Source: Eopsaltria australis (Eukaryota; Chordata; Aves; Passeriformes; Petroicidae). Taken from it: a stretch of DNA of 64,000 bases. Both the position numbers and the translations under genes were made by a program. Below are positions 51,763 to 63,289 of this stretch, piece after piece. The stretch lies in contig JAVTVJ010000076.1 in the NCBI GenBank assembly GCA_034509425.1, forward strand, positions 2,170,001 to 2,234,000, in the 5' to 3' direction. How positions within the stretch are numbered: position 1 is the first letter of the stretch; each line of letters begins with the position of its first letter. The notes beneath the pieces were generated by a model, which saw only the letters and a program-made list of their open reading frames with translations, was not told the origin of the DNA and did not search any database.

Positions 51763-52015
51763 ATCATAGAATAGTTTAGGTTGGTAAAGACCTCTAAGAT
51801 CATAAAGTCCAGCCATTAACCCAGCACTGCTGTGTTCACCACTAAAGTGTGTCCCTAAGCATTGCATCTACACATCTCTTAAATACCCTCAGGGATGGCG
51901 CCTTTACTGCTTCCTTGGGCAGCCTGTTCCAGTGCCTGATAACCCTTTCAGTGAAGAAATTTTTCCTAATATCAAATCTAAATCACCCCTCATGCAACCT
52001 GTGGCCACATTTTAT
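51763..52015 (-). mobile_element. CR1 LINE 3' end
   Basis: Antisense: atcatagaatagtttagg, ttggtaaagacctctaag, tcataaagtccagcc, agcactgctgtgttcacc, cttaaataccctcaggga, tgcttccttgggcagcctg, ttccagtgcctgataaccc, gtgaagaaatttttcc and catgcaacctgtggcca. About 250 bases, relatively well preserved. Confidence 0.93.
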
Positions 52016-52404
52016 TGATCTTATCAATTTCACTAATGGAGCCAGGAATCAGTCCAGCTCACCTGAATGTAGATCTCTGAAATAGCAAATTAGTGGAAGC
52101 ATCCTTCAGGCTCCATTGGCTACATTTATCAGAACTCATTAGACCATAATGGGAAAGCCACTGCGAAAACATGCAGAGACCTACATTTAGGCATTTTAAA
52201 GTTGAACTGACTCCCACTCTTCATGACTCATTCCTCTCCCACTTCTGACACTCAGTTCTTTCAGATTTGCACTGAATACCTTTGTAATTCAATACTAATA
52301 AGGCTGTGTACCAGAATATGCATGTTCAGTGCCTGGTGTATTACTGCAGCCTTGGTTTGCAAACTTGGTAAATGGAACATGGTTAGGAAAACAATGGGCA
52401 ACAG

Positions 52405-52600
52405 ATAATACCGAGAAGGAGATTAATTAAACTGGACATGAAAAATATGCCCGAGGCAATCACTGGAACAGATTGCCTAGGAAGCTTACAGGATCTCAGT
52501 CACCAGATGTTTTAAAGAAGTTAGACAAACACCTGTCACGAATAATTTAGAAAAAGTTCATCCTGGCCTAGGATGGGGAGAACAGGTTAGATCCATCTTC
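52405..52600 (+). mobile_element. Old CR1 fragment, forward
   Basis: Landmarks: atcactggaacagattgcc, taggaagcttacaggatctc, gttttaaagaagttagacaa and acacctgtca, which follow an ancient amniote CR1 subfamily (TTAGACAAACACCTGTCAGG block). Diverged; limits approximate. Confidence 0.6.
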
Positions 52601-52671
52601 CCCAGCTATAAACAAGTGCTATTCCACAGGAAAAAAATACCCAAACAAAACCCTAAAACCAACAACGACCC

Positions 52672-52692
52672 AAAAAAAAAAAAAAAAAAAAA
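52672..52692. repeat. Poly(A) tract
   Basis: Twenty-one consecutive A after an AACCAAC-rich stretch. Confidence 0.92.
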
Positions 52693-53007
52693 CCAAAAGC
52701 CCTCAACAAACTCAATGAAAACTCGAATTGTGTCCAGAAGTCTCAATTGTTTGACTTATTATTTATCAAGCTGCATGTTTTATTAAACAACATATTCCTA
52801 CCATGATCTTGCTAGGCCTAATTCCCTTTCCATGTTCACTTTAAGCAGCAGGGCTCAGTGTCACACATTCAAGCATCCTGTGTTTCATTAGATATTTGAG
52901 ACATGGAGAAATAAACCTCATTCAAATACACCTTCCCTTCTCTACACTCTGCATCTACATCCACAGAGGAAACTTCAGAGATGTTAATGGAACAGATTTT
53001 CACAAAA

Positions 53008-53070
53008 TTATAGAATAGTTTGGGTTGGAAGGGACCTTTAAAGGTCATCTAGTCCAACCCCCAACTCACG
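53008..53070 (-). mobile_element. CR1 LINE 3' tail fragment
   Basis: Antisense tail: ttatagaatagtttgggttg, gaagggacctttaaaggtca, tctagtccaacccccaactc. Close to consensus, so fairly young, but only about 60 bases. Confidence 0.9.
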
Positions 53071-53639
53071 AAGATATATGTCACAACTTCTGGAAAATAC
53101 TTTATCTTCCAATAGAGCTAAGCTTGTTTGTGCCTGATACAGATCTGACCATCAGCTTCATGGCACATAAACACTGGTCTGATGTTTGTGAAAAGAAGAA
53201 GAAAAGCTAGCAAATTTCGTAAGAAAAGAGAAAGAGGTAATTAGGGAGAGGCCATTCCTTCCCTCTCCATCAGAGTCAAAAAGGAAAGTAGAAAGGAAAA
53301 TGCAAGGGATGAGAAACTTTGCTTCACATTCTTGTCTCAGCAAACAGGCAAGAGAGAGGGCAGAAAAAGAAACTATGTTTTCTTGATTTCTCACTAGACA
53401 CTGGGCAATGGAAATGGAAAAGGAATAATCTTGACAGTGAAGAAGTTTGTGCTAGTCAACTATAGCACTCACAGTTCTCCAAGTCCCAGCCTGATCTTTA
53501 TTTGAATACACACCAGGGGACAACATCTTGTCCCAAAGTTGGCCCACTGCTCAAGCAAGCTTGGGAAAGGCAGCAATCAAGGAAACTGCTCTTTCTGGTT
53601 GTGCTTGAGGAAAAGGAACAGTATTTTCCATTTACTTAC

Positions 53640-53720
53640 CCAGAAACATGCAGCATCAGCAGCATATAGAAGACAAAGAACAGGTTGTGTGTATACCAGA
53701 AGATGTCATAGTTTGAAACC
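53640..53720 (-). CDS. NOX4: NOX4 exon: TM5 with third and fourth haem histidines
   Basis: The exon is 81 nt: one base completes arginine, then 26 codons, then GG of a glycine codon. It encodes VSNYDIFWYTHNLFFVFYML and LMLHVS, transmembrane segment 5. The histidines in YTH and MLH are 13 residues apart, the spacing of NOX2 His209 and His222, so they are the remaining two haem ligands. With the two in TM3 the full bis-haem set is present. The acceptor is TTTACAG and the donor is a good match (CTGG followed by gtaagt). Confidence 0.96.
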
Positions 53721-55213
53721 CTGTAAAGAATAAACCATGGTTCAATGCTGTTTCAACTCAGATGGAATCACTGCTAATTAAAAGCAGACCTGTGCACACA
53801 GGACATCATTATACACTGCACAGTCATGCAAAATTGTCAAAGCTCAGTATGTTTTCCCACAGGCACGCTGTACTTGCACGCAATTAAGTGTTAAGAAGAA
53901 CAAGTGACTGGCACAAAGGTAACAAGCTGAGAAGGAGAGGTAACAATGTAGAAGTAAAGAACCAGATGAAGAATTCTTCTGAAATTAGGAAACTTGACTG
54001 CTTTCATAGGTCCTAGTTAGTCTCTACGAAATCCTTTTAGCTGGAATAGTCATTCCACCTCCAGCCTCAAAACTCAACCTCTTTACAGTGACTGTCACCT
54101 TGCATTGTCCCTGCCCCAATACAGTTTAACACGTCACCAAGGCTGCAGCACACAAACAGGTAGCATGGGCAGCAGCAGAAGGGCCAGTGGGAAGGGTAAA
54201 AATCTTGTGAGAGTAGTGGAAGGAGATACAGGAGAAACAGGACCTAGAGCAAGGAGACAACAAGAGCACAGGTAGGAGAATTTTCAGGGCAGGAGGCAAC
54301 ATACATTATTGCTCCAGGACTGACGGTCTTGGGAGGAACAAGAACATTACCACTGTGAGATCAGGAGAGATGAAGGGAAAAGAGCACTTCCTTTTATCAG
54401 TAATTTGCTAGGCAATATAAAAAGAGCCCAGATCAAAGAAAATACCCACCTGGAACTGTTTCCTGTTAAGCTTGTTTGGGGTTTTCTTTGAGTAAAATAG
54501 TTACCAGCAAACAACAACCAAATGGCTAAGAAAATACACTCCTTCACAGCACACAAACACATCTCTCAGACTACACAGCATGGTAGGAGAGTCCCTTCTA
54601 GAGCCAAAAACCTACCTCCATTCATAAGGCAAACCAATTATTAAGTAAAAAACATCTTTAGCTCTGAGAACATGGTTTAAGAAACTATTCCTCTTACACA
54701 GCTAACTTCTTTTTTTCCCAGAACTTTCTTTCCTATGGTCTTCTACGTAACCAGCTAACTGTTCTTTCTTCAATATAACTGGAACATATACTGGATTTGT
54801 TTCTGTCAATACAGGAGTAATTTTTTCCTTTCTTAAGAGAGGAAATAAAATTCTGATAATCCAAGAACTACCAAAATAAAAACCAAGCCAGGGAAGGAAC
54901 AAGGAAGGAAGCAAAGGACGAAAAAAGGAAGCAAATTAAGGAATACGGCAACAGCAAGGGGCTCTGAAATCCCCCCTGCCATTCTTCCCCTAGGCAGCAC
55001 TATGTTAAAACCTTTTCCTCCTTGGACCTGCTCAAACCTTTTCTAACTCCCCACACCCTGGGAGGCATTTCCATGCAGTCACTCATCAGTATCTGTGAGG
55101 AGTTGTGGGAGTAATCATGAGTAAGAGGAAAATAAGAGTGTGAAGTGTGAAGAGTGGAAGCACAATTGGAAGGCACAAAGAGAGTAAAATTTACCCTCTG
55201 TCTCAAAACAGGT

Positions 55214-55260
55214 CTAGAATCCTAGAATTGGACCTTAATGGTCAAACCCCCATACCATGA
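55214..55260 (-). mobile_element. Short diverged CR1 tail
   Basis: The sequence tagaatcctagaattggacc, then ttaatggtcaaaccccc resembles an antisense CR1 tail (TAGAATCATAGAAT... CCTTAAGGTCAACCCCC). Only about 45 bases. Confidence 0.6.
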
Positions 55261-55302
55261 GAAGGGACAAGGACAGGTCTTGAAGGGACAAGGACAGATC
55301 TT
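55261..55302. repeat. 21-bp tandem duplication
   Basis: Two units of gaagggacaaggacaggtct plus t, the second with one change (a for g in ggtct). They directly follow the CR1 tail. Confidence 0.9.
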
Positions 55303-57784
55303 GGAGCTCTGGTTTAATTTCATTTTGTGCTGTAATACCTGAGGTAATACCAAAAGCTGCACACTGAATGCTTTATTGGCCCTTGAACACCTTTTCCAGA
55401 ATGCACCAATTTTTCAGAATTTCACTGATGAAAAGTAAATCCCTGGACTGCTTCTGACATGTTGCTTTCAACAGCTAATTATTGTTACTGACTGAAATTA
55501 CTGTACACTTCTTGTCTGAATATGTCTAAATGTCAGCTTCCAGCTTGTTGAGCATTTTATTCTTCTTTCAGCACTCCTACAGATACCTCTACTATAAAAT
55601 CCTGGTTGCTCACATGTATCAAGTTCCCCTAAATGTAAGCAGGCACTCTGAACTTCACCTCCTTAAATTATATGGGGATGTAAAACCTTGAATCTCTTAC
55701 CATGAAGCATATTTTCCAACACTGCAATAATTATGCATTTCTTACTTTTATCCTTAAACTGCGTATCCTACAGATACATACAATAATCTTCCTCTTGATA
55801 CACACACATTTTTATAGCTCTTCAGAACATTTACTTTTTTTACCTTCTTAGTGCTTAAAATAGACATTATTGACAGAATGCATGCATTTCCTAGGAATAC
55901 AAAGCCCTGAATATCTGAGGTAAGATTAATATTTAATTTTGGTTAACCTACTTTAGAATTTTGCAGATGAAGACTTGCAAGAGTTAATTTAGAGAAATGT
56001 AAGGGGAATTTATCGTGCTTTAAAGGGACACACTAAGCAGAACAGTTCTAGAAAAATATTTTTAATCCTGTTACAGACAGTTTTGAAAAGGAAGAGATTG
56101 AAGACTAGATTATTTAGTTACAAAAATAGATGGCACTGCACCACCTTATTTTTTAATGCTATTTAACACACATAACTTCCAAATCTTAAACATCATTAAT
56201 TTTAAAGTTGGCAAAAATGTCAACATTTATTGACAGGATTTATTGTGTTTTCTGATAACTTTATAACCCTCCTGAAAATGACTCATGAACAAAAAATGTT
56301 CGTCTAATTCTCAGGTATGACATGGCAAAAATTTAGAAGTTTTTTCAAGTAATAAACACTTTCCTCTTTTAAAACATTAGCAGCTAATTCAACCCTTCTA
56401 ATATTTATTTTCACCATTTACTGAAAAGGCAGGAAAATAGAGACATCCTCGTGCATAGAACAATTCCAGGAAGAACATACAAAGGAAGAAATCACTAAGC
56501 AGGTCAGTGTGCAAGAGCAGATTAGGGCTGAAATCCAAGACTATAATAGCCTCTGAAATATTCTTTAAAAAGCTCAGGTTTTGATAGACAGTGAACATTT
56601 ACAATTAACTTTCCTCAAACTGTACTGTATGCTCAGCCATCATAGGGCATGCGAGAATCCACAGGGAAAGAGATTGAAAAGGGACAGAGAGCTGCATGCA
56701 GCAACTTGTTTCCTTAGGAGAAAACACTATAATAAAGACAAGTTAAGCTCTACGCCCAAGGGAGAAGCCAGGATAAAATTTCCAAGTAAGAATTATTGCT
56801 AGGGTAACAGGAGATGCAGATTATCTCTTCTGAAGCTTTGATTCTGCTGGCTAGATGGCAGAAAGCTGGGAAAATACTTGCACTTACAGTAACTGTGGAA
56901 GGAACTAAAAAGCATGTAACTTCAAAAGATGTTGCATGAACCCCAAAATTATTTCCAAGAATGTTTACAGCTACATACAATTTTCTAAGTTTCCCAGTCA
57001 CTAATACATGATGTTTTTATAATTTAATATGGCCTTGAAGAAGACGGGACTTTGTTCTGGCTCAATGCTCCAGAGTAAAGTAGTTGTTTTATTTTTCCAC
57101 TTTCCTAAAACTGTCTTTCTTTTGCAAGTAGAGCCATCTACTTGCAAATGTAATGTGCAGCCATGCTGATATCTGGTGCAGCAGCCTAACACTGCATTTC
57201 TGTAGCCTGCAGTGCCTCACAAAAGTCTCATCCCTGAAAGAAGCCTTGTCTAGTGAAAACTGAACTACTTTCTCAAATCACAGGATAACACTGCCAGGTA
57301 ACGCAGCTACTCAGGAGAGACAGATTATTTCAATGAAGTTCATAACCTACATATCTAATTCACGTCAGGAGAGCACCATTAATGTTTGAAGATACATAAT
57401 TAATATATCCTTCCAAGTTTGCTGAATTGAGATGATGCACTTACATAAACACTTTGTGAATTCAACCTCTGTAGAAATTGAGTAACTTATACATGTTCAG
57501 TTGCAGAACCCAAGCCTTAAGAAGACTTCAACATTGGGCTAAACCCCCCAAGGTACCAGTCATTCACAGTACTATCATATGTGTTCAATAACATTGGTAC
57601 AGAATGTCAACCCACTGGAGGACCAAACCTTTAGAAATCCCAGCAGCTGCTCTGAGCCAATACAGCATTGCTGTTTGGTATATTTCACATTAAAAAGCAT
57701 GTCTGACAACCAGAAGGAGAGCTTTTTAAAGCAACATTCTACTTCAGTAGCATAATTTTGTGTCGGTTTGTTTCATTGCTGATT

Positions 57785-57839
57785 GTTTGGGGTTTTGGGT
57801 TTTTTTTGTTTGGTTTGGTTTTTTGTAAATTTTTTTTAA
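57785..57839. repeat. T/G-rich low-complexity stretch
   Basis: Alternating runs of T and G (tttggggttttgggt type) ending in eight T. Simple repeat in intron. Confidence 0.85.
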
Positions 57840-58220
57840 GTTTATTGTTACAATTAATTGGCAAAAATAATTACGATAAAGATAACATCTTATTTTTTTT
57901 CCACTGGACTTAATTTATGCACTGGACAGAACTTCCCATATGCTGAGTTTACTGCCTCCGTGCACAACCAGGAATAAAGAACTATTTAAATTTTTAGAAG
58001 TCCACATTTTTAACTGAGCACACTCATTAAATAGCATTTTTTCAGAAGGCAATTCAATCAGGTCTTGTAGTTGTTTTCATACAAAATCCACTGTGTTAAT
58101 TTTACTGCAAGCTAGGAAAAAAATAGGACAAGAAAACTGATATTTTTAACACTAATCAGAAGGAGAATATGATTACTGAGAAATGGCATTTTTCAGCATA
58201 ATGATCAGATTACATCTTAC

Positions 58221-58293
58221 CTGATGGCATATGTGGAAGCTGTACACATTAGGAATAACACCAACACCATAATGACTCCAGTCAGACCTGGAA
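58221..58293 (-). CDS. NOX4: NOX4 exon: transmembrane segment 4
   Basis: The exon is 73 nt: two bases finish the valine codon, then 23 codons, then AG of an arginine codon. The translation PGLTGVIMVLVLFLMCTAS followed by TYAI is a single hydrophobic helix, transmembrane segment 4 of the NOX core. The acceptor is CTTTTAG and the donor is ATCAG followed by gtaagatg. As I recall the human protein, it differs at only a few positions (VCMVVVLFLMITAS). Confidence 0.95.
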
Positions 58294-60544
58294 CTAAAAG
58301 GGATATGAGATAACTTACATTTGAACTGTGAGGAGGTATATATGTCTACTATGACCTTTTAAGAAAGCGCAATTAGACATACAAATAATGATTTAATCAA
58401 ACTCTCGAATGTACTTATCTCTTGAGGACAACTCATTCATCAAACCAGATAGAAAAGAAGAGTTCTTGTGTAATTTCCCATCTTCCAAAAGAAAAATACC
58501 CTTTTCCTTGCATTTCACCATGCATCACAATTTTCTATTTGTCTTTGTTCCTCTCATCTTTTACTTGTGACATCTGTGTCTAAGCAGGTAACTAAGAACA
58601 AATTTGGTTTACTTGCAAGACTGACAGTACAAGTTTCTGCCTCTTTTTTATTCCAAATACTACACTCCGTTGATCATGACAATTAAAAACCTGGTCAGGG
58701 ACAGAATTTCAAGCAAATCAATTTCTATGCAAGCTGTCACTACAATTTTTTGCCAGCCCATTTCATTCTGGAATGAGAAAGAGCCTGAAATTACTCTCCA
58801 TGGCATTGTATCATGCTTGAAATTGCTGCCCATAGAGCAAGGTCTGTGAGAGGGATCTGCAGCTAGCACTTGGGAAGGAAAGGTTAAAAATATTAACGAT
58901 TGGACTCATCTGCTCAAATGAAGCCTTATATCAGAAGTTTATCCTCAGCTCTTTTTTCAAGTCAGAGGAGAGAGAATCTCAAATCTTACCCTTTTATAAA
59001 CTTCTCAGTACCCACTCATTGAAAAATCTGACAGCCAAAATCTGACACACCGCAACTCACTCCTCAGTTTTCACAGCCCTACAATCAATGAAGTTTTGTC
59101 ATGGACTGCATTAAAAAAAAATTGATTTCACTTTTTCATGGAAAGATTGCAATTAAAAGCAGTTGCAATAAAAAAAAAATGCATTCTGTCCACTGTGTCC
59201 TTTCTTTTTTCTCAATCTGATTTGGCGTCTAGTGTGTAGTGAAATCTCCACTCTGAACAAATACCTCCAATGCAATTGAACAGCACTTGATCTGGCTTCC
59301 CACACTCGAGTCAGAGGCCACCTTTTATGCCCAGTTTTTCAATTATCTTCTCCATCAAACTGAAATCACTCACAGTCTTCCCCAAATTTATCAGTTCACT
59401 TTTACTGTTTCCTCTCTGCCCTGTCCCTGACTCTCCTTTCCTCCACTAAGTATAATCTTGAATACTTGTCCCTCCTACTATCTGCCTCACACCCTTATGT
59501 ACAAGGAGGTTCTTTCCTGGACTGATCTGAAAAGCCATCATCACTCTACAAATCCTTCTCATTCCTTATTCCTTCTGTTTGCTGTTCTGAACTGTCTGGG
59601 AAGAAACCAGGGGTTTTTAGCTTATTTGCACAGCTTCCAGTGCAGCAAAATCTTGGTCCCTGCCTGGGCACTCCTTCAGAACAAACAGTACGATTAATTA
59701 CCAGTCATTGGGACAGGGAGTGAACTGAGTAATTTTAAATTTAGGATAACTCAAAAAATTTAGGACCTCTGTTTCTGTCAGTTCACTTTCTCCCTTCCTC
59801 TACTCCCAACTGATCTAAACCTCCCCTAGGGTTTTTGGGAAGCCACTGTCATGCCAGCTGCGAATTCCAGCACATCTATTGGGATTGACAAACCTAGAAC
59901 AACTGCAGTCTACTCATAGATTTGATTTAACTGTCCCTAAATGCTACCAGGGTTTTTGTGTTTGATTCAAATAAGGCAGAAAGTGTGATAGTATCAGGAA
60001 GGAACGTTATCTGCTTATGAGGCACTGCAGCTCAGACTGGTGCCTGCCCCTGCATACCCAAACATTGCTCTCTTCTAAATTCCTGCACCAAAAACGTCTT
60101 TGTCTATTTATTCTGTATGAGTGCTGAAGCCTGATTCCTATGTAACAGTTTAAATTGCTCAGAAACCCAGCCAGCTCTTAAATAAACCAGCTGAAGCAAA
60201 ATGACTGCTTTTCCATTATGTTTCTTTTTCTAGAAATTGGATCATTTAGGAATTTGGTTTTAATATTAGAGAGAATCTCTGTTTGAAACTAATGGATTTC
60301 TGCTGACTCATCTGTACAACAACAGATTTGAAGATGCTGCTCATCCTACTACTGGGCTTATGTAACTCCTGCCTCCTGACTATTGGACAAGCAAACCCAG
60401 GTTATATTAACACAAATAACACAACTCCAGATAGCTGAGATGCAACAAATGGAGCATGCCAATACAGGATCAAAAGAAATTCTGTCTGCAGAGTGATGAT
60501 GAGAAGCAGCAAACTTCTTTCATTCAGTTTTGCAAAAGACTTAC
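58294..60544. other. NOX4 intron, 2.25 kb
   Basis: Non-coding, no repeat or exon recognised. Confidence 0.65.
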
Positions 60545-60572
60545 CAGTTGCAAAAAGTAATTTCCTCGGGTC
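60545..60572 (-). CDS. NOX4: NOX4 micro-exon (28 nt), loop before TM4
   Basis: This very short exon encodes DPRKLLFAT plus one base. The acceptor is TTTTCCAG and the donor is ACTG followed by gtaagt. It joins the GE of the upstream exon to VPGLTG of the downstream exon, giving GEDPRKLLFATVPGLTG, which matches the cytosolic loop of NOX4 before transmembrane segment 4. Gene finders can easily miss it because of its length. Phase and homology on both sides make it secure. Confidence 0.92.
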
Positions 60573-62434
60573 CTGGAAAACAGACAAGCAAAAACAAAAA
60601 AAAAATCAACATATGGGATTTTATATCTATATGAATAATGTTATGATAATAAGTAGTCCATAAAGCTCACACATTTTAAGACATACAATCCCTAATTCTG
60701 GAAGGAATGAATTTCGTATTCGGTAAGTTTACATTGACTGCAATTCAACATAAACTAAACCTTTAGCCTTTGCATTCCCCCAGCAAAGATAATTCTGATC
60801 TATAATCTGGATTCAGATCATTTTACAGATAATTGTTTTTTGAAAGCTTAACTTTACTCAGTTACCTCATCCGTTTGGGAGGACAGAGAGGAGCAGAAGA
60901 GGGAGAGGTTTTGAATTTAAATGTAAGACAAGAGGCAAGCATTTCACTGCCAGCTGCATCACCAAGAGATTTGCAGTGAACCCTAGTGAAGCAAGACTGA
61001 ACACAAAGGATCTGACAGATGTTCCTGTGTCCTTCACCACATGTGAAAGGAAGAGGGGATATTTCAACATCAGGGAAACTGCCTCACTTCCCCCAGTCCT
61101 ATAATTCAAGAGGTTTTGTCTTCACTGCTTGGAAAACTTTTTTATTTAAACTTGCAGTAAAATGCAGTGAGAGCAGGTGAGAAGTTTTCATACAAGACAG
61201 GAAAAATGAAGTGACTCTCTTTCTGACCTTGTCTGTAACCAGATGTATGTACCCAGATACAGAAGATGAGAGCAGCATTCAGATTGTCCACCACAATTAA
61301 AAAAGAGATGTAAGTGAAATTCAAGTACAAAGGTGCATGAGGTATTAAAGTACCTAAAATTCAGGAGTTTTTACTCCTAGAGTTCCTAAAAAACTTGCTA
61401 TTGCCTCCATTTTCTATTGCAAAATTAATTCCTAAGTCTGTTTAATAGAGGCTTAGAACCCTGGCATGCTCTTCCCTGAGGCAAGCTCCTGCTAATGTTC
61501 CTGATGAAGACCACTCCTAACACAAGCAGACACACAGCTCAACCCAGAAGCACAGCACAATAGTTGGTGTTGGCATGTCTGCCTGCCATTGAATAGCTTG
61601 GTGATTAGATCATTCACCCAGGGAGTGGAAGACCTTGGTTGCTGGTCCTTATGAGCCTGGACTGAGTCAAGCTCTCTTTTTCCAGGAAACATGCAGCTGG
61701 GATAGGGTCATTCTGAATATTTCCTAATGAAACTGGTAGAAAAGAAATGCAGACCAGAGACCAGAATGAACACAAACAAGAGAGAACTTGACTGCAGCCC
61801 AAGAAGGAAGGGTGCTGGACTCTGGTCTAGCTTCTAAAATCTGCAAATAGCTCTCCAGTGCCAAATACACAAGTAAGCACCTGGCCAAGGGAGTAGGAAT
61901 CTGATATTCCTGCAAGAGATCTGCACCACAGTCAGAGAAGGCACACAAATCAAATATTTTGCAAGTAGAAATCAGCTTCTTGGCCAGTTCATGTAGATAA
62001 CTAATCCCATGCTTAGCATATATACTCATATATGCATTCACTGCTGGTGAAAAATGCAAAATCAGCTTCAGATCTCACTGTATTCTAAATAGTGTAAATG
62101 CAGAACAAATTTCCCAAAAAGCAACAAATGTGTCAACCAGGCCCACCCAAGGAACAGAGAGAAGTAGAAGAGAAGCAAGAGAACAAGGAGCAAGGGTAAA
62201 AGTCTTGATGATTACATTGTCCATCTAATAATCAAACAGGACTGAACCTTCCTGGCTTTAATACATGCTTTGTCCAGAGAAAGAAATAAAATCCACAGGA
62301 ATCCATATGATGGTGAGTTTTCAGTGCACAAAACAGGAGCACTGTACAGATCACACAATGGCATTGAATATACAAATACTCATATATTTAAATGGTACGC
62401 TTAAAAGCAAAATATGAAAGGACAGCTGGCTCAC
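60573..62434. other. NOX4 intron, 1.9 kb
   Basis: Non-coding. Minus-strand open frames of 60-111 codons here (for example 61724-62059) have no family motif and are not joined to the NOX4 frame. Confidence 0.65.
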
Positions 62435-62532
62435 CTCACCACGATAGTTTGCTGCATTTAGGGTCACAAATTCTTCATTGTAGTTCTCAGAGAAGTTAAG
62501 AGCATTCACCAGATGAGCAGCAACATGTAAGA
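62435..62532 (-). CDS. NOX4: NOX4 exon: end of TM3 with second haem histidine, and following loop
   Basis: The exon is 98 nt: two bases complete a valine codon, then come 32 full codons. It encodes LHVAAHLVNALNFS and then an acidic, asparagine-rich loop ending in ANYRGE. The LH histidine is 14 residues after the TFH histidine of the previous exon, the spacing of NOX2 His101 and His115, and AAH adds the conserved third histidine. The acceptor is preceded by an unbroken run of about ten T on the minus strand. The donor is GAG followed by gtgagc. A second GTGAG starts five bases upstream, but only the downstream site keeps the frame into DPRKLL. Confidence 0.95.
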
Positions 62533-63204
62533 CTAAAAAAAAAACCCAAAAAACTGAATAAAGCTGAGGATCTGTAAACAAGTGCTGGATGCTCCCTTTA
62601 GCCACCCAGATTCCAAGATACAATCACATCACCTGCATGAGATATATCAGGGACTAAGGAATTCTTAATTATTTTTCAAAAGTAAATCAGCTTATAAAAA
62701 TGACAGAAAGCTGTATGTATTTTAGGATTTTTTTTTAACACTACAGCAATGATTCTGTACTACAGATTCTGATTCTACAGCAATGCTTCAGCTGAAAGAC
62801 AACATTCAAAGGTGTCCAGCAAGAATATTTCTTCTTCACCAAACTGGGTAGTTGTCTCCACTGCTCCCTCCTCTGCAGGTAAGCCTGTAGTACCCTGCTT
62901 TCTCATTCGAATTCCTTAGGCACAATGAGGATTCACTTGTAATGGCAGATTTTGACCTGATCTCACATACCTGCCTTCTAAGAAACTGGCATTTTAAGGA
63001 AAGGCTTGACATTAGAATGTATGCCCATGTGTTTAAAGCATAAAATGAACCAAAACCCACACACATTCGAGAAAGCATTTACAATTTAAGACGAGCAAGC
63101 ACAGAGCAAGACTACCCCCAAATGTACTGCAGCAGAAAAACCACAAAGTACTGCTTCAACGTGCTTCCAAAACACGCTGCTGGCTCAGCACAGTAAGAGC
63201 TCAC
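62533..63204. other. NOX4 intron, 0.67 kb
   Basis: Short intron inside the region encoding TM3, starting with gtgagc and ending in a T-rich tract plus AG. Confidence 0.85.
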
Positions 63205-63289
63205 CTGAAAAGATGCATATTGTAACACCACACGTCACGTGGAAAGTTTTACTTTTATCTATCAGTCTTCTGGTTTTCTTGCTGGCAAC
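63205..63289 (-). CDS. NOX4: NOX4 exon: cytosolic loop and start of TM3 with first haem histidine
   Basis: The exon is 85 nt, entering in phase 0 after a CTAG acceptor and ending in CAG before gtgagc. It encodes 28 residues plus one base of the next codon: a basic cytosolic stretch (VASKKTRRL) followed by TFHVTCGVTICIFS, the first half of transmembrane segment 3. The histidine in TFH sits where NOX2 has His101, a haem ligand. Human NOX4, as I recall it, reads VPSRRTRRL then TFHITCG here, so conservation is high. The preceding exon should end near LRGSQK in the human protein; I looked between 63290 and 64000 and did not find it. Confidence 0.95.

Larger units (their letters stand above)
53721..58220. 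other. NOX4 intron, 4.5 kb
   Basis: Contains a short CR1-derived tail and a 21-bp tandem duplication (55214-55302) and a T/G-rich stretch (57785-57839). Otherwise no feature was recognised. Confidence 0.65.
9308..63289 (-). other. NOX4: NOX4 gene, internal part (ten coding exons and their introns)
   Basis: NADPH oxidase 4 is a membrane flavocytochrome that passes electrons from NADPH through FAD and two haems to oxygen, releasing mostly hydrogen peroxide; the family needs the p22phox partner (CYBA). Ten minus-strand exons read through in one frame across every junction and match NOX4 more closely than NOX1-3, for example WLWISGPLCLYC and KATFGVHLK. The visible part corresponds to about residues 89-395 of the 578-residue human protein, numbered from memory. 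It lacks the first exons (right of the window) and the exons for the rest of the FAD/NADPH domain (left of the window). No frameshift or in-frame stop was seen, so it looks functional. In human, TYR lies beyond the NOX4 3' end; nothing of it is visible here. Identification is by eye from the translated exons and is secure because order, phase and family motifs all agree. Confidence 0.96.
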
